From Micavibrio sp. (GTDB taxonomy: Bacteria > Pseudomonadota > Alphaproteobacteria > Micavibrionales > Micavibrionaceae), in contig JALTAZ010000130.1 in NCBI GenBank assembly GCA_027075555.1, positions 1-32,033 on the forward strand: a DNA stretch of 32,033 bases, written 5' to 3'. This document shows, one piece after another, positions 25,827 to 32,033 of the stretch; position 1 is the first letter of the stretch, and each line of letters begins with the position of its first letter. Position numbers and translations under genes: made by a program. The notes under the pieces were generated by a model, which did no database searches, was not told where the DNA came from, and saw nothing but the letters and a program-made list of their open reading frames with translations.

Positions 25827-28220
25827 ATGACATTGCGTAGGTTTTGGCTTATCACTATAAGCGTAATGATCAGCTTTACTCTTGTTGCTTGTAACTCGCC
25901 AGAGGAAAAAGAGAAGAAATATATAAGCCGTGGCGATAGTTTTTTTGAACAACAAGACTATATTAAGGCTCGCCTTGAATATCGCAATGCTGCTCGTATA
26001 TCTCCTGCTGATCCTGAGATATTACATAAGCTAGGTCTTGTAGATGAAATGCAAGGAAATATAGGAAGTGCATTAAAAGCCTATTTAGTAGCAGAGCAAC
26101 AAGACCCCAATTTTATTCCCGCAGTTATAAGGTTATCTCAGTTCTATTTAACAGTAGGGCAATATGATCAGGTAGAAAAACGTATTGATCATGTTTTATC
26201 GATTGATCCTAAAAACTCCACGGCTCATGCTTTAAAAGCATCACTTTTACTTAAAAATAAGAAATTTGATGAAGCCAAAGCAGAAGTCGAAGCCGCTCTT
26301 AAACTTGATTCAAAAAATATAGTTGCATTCTCTGTTCTTGCGGGCATTTACCTAGCCCTTGAAAAATATGATAAAGCCATAAAAACTCTAGATAGGGGGA
26401 TAGAGCGCAACCCCAAGGATTTATCGTTATTATTGCTTAAAGCGGCAGTATATTCCGAAGCTAGAAATTATTCTAAGGTGATTGATACCTATAAGTCAGT
26501 ATTCAAGCTTAGACCTGATGATATAACTATGCGTTTTGACCTTGCTGAAATATTATCTAAGGAAGGATATGAGAAAGAAGCGGAGCAGGTTCTTAGAGAT
26601 ACTGTTAAAAAATTTCCTGATAATATATTAGCTAAGCGCAAGCTTTCATTGGCAATGGAGAAATGGGCAGGAATATCACAAGCGGAAAAAGAAATCCGTT
26701 CTTATATAGAAAAAAGCCCAGATCAGAAAATTTTATATTTATGGTTGGCTGACTTGTATATAAGGGGCGATCTTGCTGATAAAGCTATTCAAACATTAGA
26801 AAATGTTATTAGTGCCAATGTAGATGAAGGTATTAGCCTTAATGCTAGTACGTCTTTGGCTGGAATAAAATTAAATCAAGGTGACGCGGCCTTTGCATCA
26901 AAACTGATTGCTGAGGTTTTGGCTAAAGATATAAATAACAAAGAAGCCCTTTTTGTTCGTGCCAGTTTGGCATTTTCTCAAGGTGATTATCAGAGCGCAG
27001 TATCTGATCTAAGGACGATAATACGTGATAACCCGAAAGACACAAAGGCCTTTCGTATTTTAGCAGAAGCATTTATAATCCAAGGATATAACGACCTTGC
27101 CATAGATACGCTACAGCAATCAATTGAAGCTGATCCTACAAATTTAACAACTTATATTCGTTTAGCGCAGCTATATATATTAAGAAAGGATATAGAGCGT
27201 GCACGTGAAATCTTATCTATGGTAACAAAAACTGATCCTAAAAACCTAATAGGCTGGGAGAGTATGGCGCGATTGGCAATTAAAGAACAGGATTGGAAAA
27301 GTGCTAATTATGCTATAGAAAGGCTTTCATCTATAGATGCTAAAGATAGCCTTATATTATTTTTACGTGGGCAAATTAAGGAGGCTCAAGGCGATAAGAA
27401 AGAAGCGATGAGAATTTATAAGCAAGTTATAGATAAAAACCCTTCATCATCTTTATCAGAACATGCATTATCTGCGCTGCTATTGATTGCTGAGGAGCTT
27501 AACCAGCTATCAGAGATTTCTAAATATATAGATTCTCTTGATACTAAAACGGCAACTATTCCAACCGTAAGTGGTAAGTTATTACTTATGCTTGGCAAAA
27601 CAAATGAGGCTATATCTGCTTTTAACAGGGCTATAAAAAGCAGTCCTAGTACACAATTGCCATATATTTATTTGGCAAAAATATATATTAGAAATGGTGA
27701 TCTTGATAAAGCTATAGAAATATTGAAACAGGCAAGTAAAGCCATTCCTACAGAAATAAATGCTTTGATGATGATGGCAGATGTCTTTTCTAAGCAAGGT
27801 CAAATTGCGAAGGCTATCAATATATATAATAGACTTTTATCAGAAAATCCTGAACTTGATGCCGCGGCAAATAATTTGGCTCAGCTTATCGCCGATTATC
27901 AAAGCGATGATAAAAAGGCTATGGCAAAAGCTAAGATAGCCGCAGAGCGTTTTATTACTTCTGATAATCCATATTATTTAGATACTTTGGGCTGGGTTTA
28001 TACTCGTCAGGGAAATTACGCACAAGCCAAGCCAATTTTAGAGCGTTCACTATTCCTTGTGGATTTTCCTCTACCGCAAATGCAATATCATTATGGGTAT
28101 TTGCTTTTTAAAATGGGTGATCTTGATAAAGCTATAGAAATATTGCAAGAAGCAGCAAAAGGAAATGATAAATACCCTGCCTTTAATGAGGCTAAAAACC
28201 TACTTAATAGAATTAAATAA
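25827..28220 (+). CDS. PrsT-like TPR-repeat lipoprotein of the exosortase system
   Basis: This 797-residue lipoprotein has a signal sequence ending in the lipobox LVAC (Cys22). About twenty tetratricopeptide-type helical pairs follow, for example YDKAIKTLDRGIERNPKD and YNDLAIDTLQQSIEADPTN. It matches the layout of PrsT, the TPR lipoprotein repeatedly found with exosortases and thought to support export or assembly of exopolysaccharide or sorted proteins. Known family association supports the call; the molecular role is not established. It lies between the CTERM substrate and the convergent exosortase gene, six bases from the latter. GGAGA precedes the ATG. A 30-bp exact in-frame repeat near its end is listed separately. 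Confidence 0.87.
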   Translation: MTLRRFWLITISVMISFTLVACNSPEEKEKKYISRGDSFFEQQDYIKARLEYRNAARISPADPEILHKLGLVDEMQGNIGSALKAYLVAEQQDPNFIPAVIRLSQFYLTVGQYDQVEKRIDHVLSIDPKNSTAHALKASLLLKNKKFDEAKAEVEAALKLDSKNIVAFSVLAGIYLALEKYDKAIKTLDRGIERNPKDLSLLLLKAAVYSEARNYSKVIDTYKSVFKLRPDDITMRFDLAEILSKEGYEKEAEQVLRDTVKKFPDNILAKRKLSLAMEKWAGISQAEKEIRSYIEKSPDQKILYLWLADLYIRGDLADKAIQTLENVISANVDEGISLNASTSLAGIKLNQGDAAFASKLIAEVLAKDINNKEALFVRASLAFSQGDYQSAVSDLRTIIRDNPKDTKAFRILAEAFIIQGYNDLAIDTLQQSIEADPTNLTTYIRLAQLYILRKDIERAREILSMVTKTDPKNLIGWESMARLAIKEQDWKSANYAIERLSSIDAKDSLILFLRGQIKEAQGDKKEAMRIYKQVIDKNPSSSLSEHALSALLLIAEELNQLSEISKYIDSLDTKTATIPTVSGKLLLMLGKTNEAISAFNRAIKSSPSTQLPYIYLAKIYIRNGDLDKAIEILKQASKAIPTEINALMMMADVFSKQGQIAKAINIYNRLLSENPELDAAANNLAQLIADYQSDDKKAMAKAKIAAERFITSDNPYYLDTLGWVYTRQGNYAQAKPILERSLFLVDFPLPQMQYHYGYLLFKMGDLDKAIEILQEAAKGNDKYPAFNEAKNLLNRIK
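27696..28145 (+). repeat. 30-bp exact in-frame direct repeat within the TPR array
   Basis: A 30-base sequence beginning GGTGATCTTGATAAAGCTAT is identical at 27696-27725 and 28116-28145, both encoding GDLDKAIEIL. The 420-bp distance equals 140 codons, about four TPR units, so exchange between copies would keep frame. Confidence 0.85.
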
Positions 28221-28226
28221 CTATGA

Positions 28227-29759
28227 TTATTGAGGGATATATTGCCTGATTTTAGGATATGCTGCTTTTATAAGGCTTTTTATTCTTTTATCTGCTTTAT
28301 CTACGTTTTCATAGTCCAATATAGGGGTGGTTAAGCGCACTAATGCACCGTCAGTACGTTGTTTGGTTATTGAATCAACTAAAAGATACCATTTTGCTCC
28401 ATATTGATCATTGATAATACGTCCGCGTTGATCAAACCAATAATACATAAGAAGCGACTGGTCATCTTTGTCAATAACCATACGTGTTACAGGAATTGAT
28501 TGGTTTTCCAGATCAACGGGAATTACTTCACGCTTTGTGATTTTCCAGCCGCCTCCAGGCAGGCAATTAGAAGGTGAGTGCGCAGAAGTTCCAACGCGTT
28601 GAGAGTTATAATATGCTATATACAAGTTTACAGGCTCTTGATCTTGGCTTTTCTTATAATCAGCGATGAAATAATCGCTGAGTTTAAGTGTTTTTAATAT
28701 ATTAGGTTCAAGTTGGCTTTGTCTACCATGCCAATCTCCTAGGTTTAGTGGAAAAAAAGCAAATTGTGGGTGCGACGGTGTAATCTCTTTCCGGTCATTT
28801 ATATCATAGATTATTGTAAATAATGATAGCATTATAGTTATTACAAAAATTATGATCGATGGAGCTTTGAGTTTAGGCTTTCCTGTAATAATAGAACCAG
28901 AAGCAAGCCCGATATATTCATGGCGCAAGCGACCCTTATTAGAACCTATATTAGTTAATATCCAGACTTCTATCATCAAAATTGCAACGCATATGGCAAA
29001 AATCATCCAGCCCTCAAGGTCATGTATTAGACCTTCTGCCATTTCACTTCCACCCCAATTAACCAATATACCGACAATGGCAATACGAAGCGAGTTCATG
29101 ACAATAGTTATCGGGATAGCAGATAGGAATATAACAACGCGTTTCCACATTTTATCATCTAATAAAAAAGCAATAAGAAAGCTAAAGCTCATAAGTGGGA
29201 ATAGATAACGCAGACCGCTACATGCTTCTACTACTTGCAGCTTTTGAGTTCCTAAATCTATTATATTACCATCTTGAAAAACCGATATTCCAAATGTTTG
29301 TAACATAAAGACCCCTAGGGAAGATGATATAAGCTGTAGCTCTGCGGAAAGCTCCATATAAATGAGCTTTGGCAGGGGAATAGCAAAGATTAGATATATA
29401 AATGCAGGGGTTAGATTAATTGCAAACCCTAGCCCAAAAAATGATATTGTTATACCTATAAGCGCGATTACAAAACCGTAATATGAAGGCGTTGCAAAGG
29501 CTGATAGCTGAGATATTATCAATAATAAAAATCCTACAATAACCAGCGGAAGTCCAAGCCACGATGGCTTTGTCTTGGGTTTTTTCTCGGTAAGAATATG
29601 CCAGCCAATAAGTACAGATAAAAATGGAATAATGTATCCGTGGCTATATTCTTTTGTGTTCCATGCTTCTAAGAGTCCTTTTAAACTAGGGAAAAATCCT
29701 GCCAATACCAATATTAAGCTAATGGTAAATATAGACCAAAATATAGTTTGTGTTTTCAT
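28227..29759 (-). CDS. xrtD: Fused exosortase-EpsI protein (XrtD-like)
   Basis: This is a multi-pass inner-membrane cysteine transpeptidase that cuts and sorts CTERM proteins. The N-terminal exosortase domain (about residues 1-290) has many membrane segments and the catalytic triad: Cys180 (VEACSGLRYLFPL), Arg225 (MNSLRIAIVG) and His246 (LIHDLEGW). The C-terminal part (about 310-505) is the EpsI domain, with HSPSNCLPGGGWKI and later LLMYYWFDQRGRI. The 510-residue fusion and the VPVPA-type substrate nearby point to the XrtD (VPLPA-specific) class rather than XrtA, but the subtype is inferred. It is convergent with prsT and divergent from the glycosyltransferase gene. Confidence 0.9.
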   Translation of the reverse strand: MKTQTIFWSIFTISLILVLAGFFPSLKGLLEAWNTKEYSHGYIIPFLSVLIGWHILTEKKPKTKPSWLGLPLVIVGFLLLIISQLSAFATPSYYGFVIALIGITISFFGLGFAINLTPAFIYLIFAIPLPKLIYMELSAELQLISSSLGVFMLQTFGISVFQDGNIIDLGTQKLQVVEACSGLRYLFPLMSFSFLIAFLLDDKMWKRVVIFLSAIPITIVMNSLRIAIVGILVNWGGSEMAEGLIHDLEGWMIFAICVAILMIEVWILTNIGSNKGRLRHEYIGLASGSIITGKPKLKAPSIIIFVITIMLSLFTIIYDINDRKEITPSHPQFAFFPLNLGDWHGRQSQLEPNILKTLKLSDYFIADYKKSQDQEPVNLYIAYYNSQRVGTSAHSPSNCLPGGGWKITKREVIPVDLENQSIPVTRMVIDKDDQSLLMYYWFDQRGRIINDQYGAKWYLLVDSITKQRTDGALVRLTTPILDYENVDKADKRIKSLIKAAYPKIRQYIPQ

Positions 29760-29886
29760 CAGTAGGCTTGCATTTCAAATAAATAGGACTTAATAAAGGC
29801 AGACACTAAATGACCCGTCCTAACAATGCAAGAACGTTGATTTGGTTGTTTGTAACAAGGCTTAGTAATGTAAGGTAAATAGCAAG

Positions 29887-30963
29887 ATGAAAGTTCTACA
29901 TGTTTGTGAAACCTTATTAGGTGGAACAGGAACATATTTAAATGAATTATTACCTGCCATGCAAAAAGAGATGGGGGATAGTGAAATATTTATATTAGCT
30001 CCTGAAAATCATAAGGAAGCTATACCCGATATTAAAAAATCAGTTTTCTGGTTTTCTCGCCCCACTCGTAAATTGGGTATATTTAACTTGGCAAAGGAAT
30101 ATATCAGGGTTATGCGTAAGATCAGGCCTGATATAGTTCATGCCCACTCTACTTTTGCAGGATTTATCGTAAGGCTATTATCGCCATTTTTTAGAGCAAA
30201 GGTAATATATTGTCCTCATGGTTTTGCAACGAATATGAAGCAATCTAAACTGCAAAAATCAATTATAGTAATAGTTGAGAAGATATTATCTTTTTTTTGC
30301 AGCAAGATAATTTGTATTTCTAATCATGAAAAGCAAGTTGGTTTAGACATTGGTATATCTGAATCTAAGCTAGTTACCATATATAATGGTATTTCCAAAA
30401 CCCCACCAAAATTCACTCTTGTTCCTTGGGAAGATACACGTTTGAAGCTCTTATTCGTGGGCAGGTTTGACACTCAAAAGGGTATTGATATTTTGCTTGA
30501 AGCTGTTTCTGATATGGAAAATAATGTTGTATTATATGTTATTGGTGGTTCTGTTATTAGTGGTAATGAAATAGACTTTTCCAAGTATAAAAATGTTAAG
30601 GCACTGGGCTGGCGTACTTCCTCAGAAATAGCAGCCTATATGAGTGCAAGTGATGCTGTTGTTATTCCCTCCTTGTGGGAGGGGTTTGGCTTAGTAGCGA
30701 TTGAGGCAATGCGAGTTTCAAAGCCTGTTATAGCTTCTAGAGTTGGGGGGTTAGCAGAAATTGTAATTGATAAGGAAACAGGTTTTCTTATTCCCCCTGA
30801 TGATGCAACTGCTTTGGCGAGATGCATATCATCTGTTAATAAAAAAGATCTTATCAAAATAGGTAATAATGGTAAAAATAGATTTTTGTCTAAATTCACT
30901 AGCGATCGAATGATTATAAATACATTGTCCCTTTATGATGAAGTCTCAACTAATACACATTAA
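29887..30963 (+). CDS. GT4-family glycosyltransferase
   Basis: This 358-residue GT-B enzyme has an N-terminal Rossmann domain starting VLHVCETLLGGTGTYLNELL, with HAHSTFAGFIVRLLSPFF. The C-terminal nucleotide-sugar domain has LLFVGRFDTQKGIDILLEAV, and the family signature PSLWEGFGLVAIEAM (E-x7-E) is followed by VIASRVGGLAEIV. It transfers a sugar from an activated donor in the cytoplasm; donor and acceptor cannot be told from sequence. Location beside an exosortase and before an acyltransferase fits exopolysaccharide synthesis. The ATG follows TAAGGTAAATAGCAAG. It begins a plus-strand run with the next three genes at very short spacings. Confidence 0.93.
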   Translation: MKVLHVCETLLGGTGTYLNELLPAMQKEMGDSEIFILAPENHKEAIPDIKKSVFWFSRPTRKLGIFNLAKEYIRVMRKIRPDIVHAHSTFAGFIVRLLSPFFRAKVIYCPHGFATNMKQSKLQKSIIVIVEKILSFFCSKIICISNHEKQVGLDIGISESKLVTIYNGISKTPPKFTLVPWEDTRLKLLFVGRFDTQKGIDILLEAVSDMENNVVLYVIGGSVISGNEIDFSKYKNVKALGWRTSSEIAAYMSASDAVVIPSLWEGFGLVAIEAMRVSKPVIASRVGGLAEIVIDKETGFLIPPDDATALARCISSVNKKDLIKIGNNGKNRFLSKFTSDRMIINTLSLYDEVSTNTH

Positions 30964-30986
30964 CTTATTATTTTGGTATTAATTAT

Positions 30987-31532
30987 ATGAAAAAAGATAA
31001 ATATTGTTTTTGGAAACTGGTTAAATCAGATGCGCTAAAATACAACGATAATTTAAATATTATTTCTGTTTTTGTGTTATTGTTCTTGCAGCCTGGTTTT
31101 CAGTTGTCGCTTTCCATTAGATTACAGCAACTCGTTCAAAGGGTTCCTATTATAGGCAAAATGTTGCAGAAATTAATATGGTATATAACTTGTGTTGTAA
31201 CTAGCTGCTATTGTAGTTCTTATGCCTCATATGGAAGTGGTCTATATTTCCCCCATCCTTGTGGCATTGTCATAGGTGACAATGTTATTATAGGCGAAAA
31301 TGTAACTATATATCAGGGTGTGACTATAGGAACAAAAAGTTATGATGTTAGAGAATATCCCATTATAAGTAATAATGTTGTTATATATGCCGGTGCAAAG
31401 ATATTTGGATCTATTTGTATTGGGCGCTCATCTATTATTGGTGCAAATGCTGTGGTATTTAAAAATATACCAGATGATTCCTTAGCCATGGGAGTGCCTG
31501 CCAAAATTGTAAATAAGCAAACATCAACATAA
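30987..31532 (+). CDS. CysE/serine-acetyltransferase-like hexapeptide acyltransferase
   Basis: This 181-residue protein has a hydrophobic N-terminal part with NIISVFVLLFLQPGFQLSLS and a C-terminal left-handed beta-helix of hexapeptide repeats. Visible are YFPHPCGIVIGDNVIIGENV, TIYQGVTIG, GAKIFGSICIG and AMGVPAKIVNK, with the His-Pro resembling the family's catalytic His region. It is shorter than housekeeping CysE and lacks that enzyme's full helical N-domain, as in the versions found in polysaccharide clusters. O-acetylation of an exopolysaccharide sugar is therefore more likely than cysteine synthesis, but this is inferred. It lies 23 bp after the glycosyltransferase gene. Confidence 0.85.
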   Translation: MKKDKYCFWKLVKSDALKYNDNLNIISVFVLLFLQPGFQLSLSIRLQQLVQRVPIIGKMLQKLIWYITCVVTSCYCSSYASYGSGLYFPHPCGIVIGDNVIIGENVTIYQGVTIGTKSYDVREYPIISNNVVIYAGAKIFGSICIGRSSIIGANAVVFKNIPDDSLAMGVPAKIVNKQTST

Positions 31533-31627
31533 TGGCGCCTTGCTTTTTTATGAAAAACACGTTATATAAGGAATTATTAATATTTGTATGTCATAATGTT
31601 CATGAGCTTATATATGTGGGGTATAGA

Positions 31628-31882
31628 ATGCATCCAGATGAACTGCTCCAAGCTTTGGAGAATAGTGGAATAGAAGTTTTAGATAATAACGAAACCATAG
31701 ATAATTTATCTAGAGGGTATGAATGCTGCTCCCTTCTTGGTGATATGAATAGCGGAATTATTGCAAATCAATTTACACAAGAAATGCCAAATCCTAGTGA
31801 TAATACGGTTGAGGCACTTTCCATGGACTCAACTCTACCAGATTTTTCACCACCAACTAATGAAACACCGGGGCTTGGATGA
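31628..31882 (+). CDS. Unrecognised small acidic protein
   Basis: I do not recognise this family. From ATG 31628 it is 84 residues: a helical N-terminus (MHPDELLQALENSGIEVL), a central SRGYECCSLLGDMNSG with adjacent cysteines, then a Pro/Ser/Thr/Asn-rich disordered tail. The ORF track starts at 31532, overlapping the acyltransferase stop. The extra 32 residues are hydrophobic and less protein-like, while GTGGGG lies a few bases before 31628, so the shorter form is preferred, though the longer is not excluded. The stop overlaps the next gene's ATG (ATGA). Size and coupling suggest a small accessory or regulatory protein of the polysaccharide locus. Confidence 0.6.
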   Translation: MHPDELLQALENSGIEVLDNNETIDNLSRGYECCSLLGDMNSGIIANQFTQEMPNPSDNTVEALSMDSTLPDFSPPTNETPGLG

Positions 31883-32033
31883 ATATAGAGTTAGGCGTAC
31901 TTCATGATGGTAATATAATGATGGTAAGTGATACGCCTCTTCCTGATATTGTTTGTCGAGTTGAATATTATCGTGAGCAACGTATCTTCATGGTCGTTTA
32001 TGGTGATGAAGAACAAACAGAAGAAATGATGCA
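31879..32033 (+). CDS. Unrecognised protein, 5' end only
   Basis: The first 51 codons are present before the window ends. It opens MNIELGVLHDGNIMMVSDTP and continues with a strand-rich segment (IVCRVEYYREQRIFMVVYGD) and an acidic stretch. There is no signal peptide. The ATG overlaps the preceding stop (ATGA), so it is translationally coupled to the small acidic protein. The family cannot be judged from this fragment. The N-terminus looks like a beta-rich cytoplasmic domain. Confidence 0.6.
   Translation, partial: MNIELGVLHDGNIMMVSDTPLPDIVCRVEYYREQRIFMVVYGDEEQTEEMM

Noticed and set aside
31532-31627. N-terminal extension of the small acidic protein as given in the ORF track
   Set aside because: The 32 extra residues are of mixed hydrophobic character, and the internal ATG has a better purine-rich upstream site. 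Kept only as an alternative start.

Overview
The window looks like a piece of an AT-rich alphaproteobacterial chromosome. The taxonomic call is inference from the protein families. They include the rpmH-rnpA-yidD-yidC-engB block, an engB that starts upstream of the usual E. coli position, a DUF3108-like protein, a DapD/DapE succinylase pathway and a VPLPA-type CTERM/exosortase pair. I cannot name the order with confidence. No tRNA, rRNA, CRISPR array, transposase or integrase was seen, and the gene order reads as stable chromosome with accessory genes at both ends.

Region 1 (1-5.7 kb) is accessory. It holds a 1564-residue secreted protein that joins a filamentous-haemagglutinin/two-partner-secretion-like head to a long NosD/pectin-lyase-like beta-helix. 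An unrecognised 206-residue protein follows, and both genes end in hairpin terminators. Region 2 (5.7-9.3 kb) is the housekeeping block rpmH-rnpA-yidD-yidC-engB behind a near-consensus sigma-70 promoter. The 46-codon rpmH is missing from the ORF track. A convergent, pilin-like membrane-anchored protein overlaps engB by four bases.

Region 3 (10.1-14.8 kb) runs on the plus strand: rmuC, then def-fmt-truA (formyl-Met tRNA and peptide processing plus tRNA pseudouridylation), a stand-alone NIF3/YqfO C-terminal-type domain, and a secreted double PRC-barrel protein. Region 4 (14.8-18 kb) runs on the minus strand: dapD, an HD phosphohydrolase resembling the hydrolase half of RelA/SpoT, then dapE. The HD gene has an apparent one-base frameshift at an A5 run near its start. 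Region 5 (18-24.9 kb) runs on the plus strand: a FemAB/GNAT-like protein, a DUF3108-like periplasmic protein, glmU, a TIMP-like secreted Cys-rich protein, glmS and an SDR oxidoreductase. Regions 4 and 5 are thus rich in cell-wall precursor genes (DapD, DapE, GlmS, GlmU, FemAB).

Region 6 (24.9-32 kb) is a compact exosortase/exopolysaccharide locus. It has a small VPLPA-type CTERM substrate protein, a PrsT-like TPR lipoprotein, a fused exosortase-EpsI protein (XrtD-like), a GT4 glycosyltransferase, a CysE-like acyltransferase, and two translationally coupled unknown genes, the second cut by the window edge. The best leads for something new are the chimeric beta-helix protein with its unknown neighbour, the frameshifted SpoT-like HD protein, the TIMP-like protein between glmU and glmS, and the unknown coupled pair at the end of the exosortase locus.
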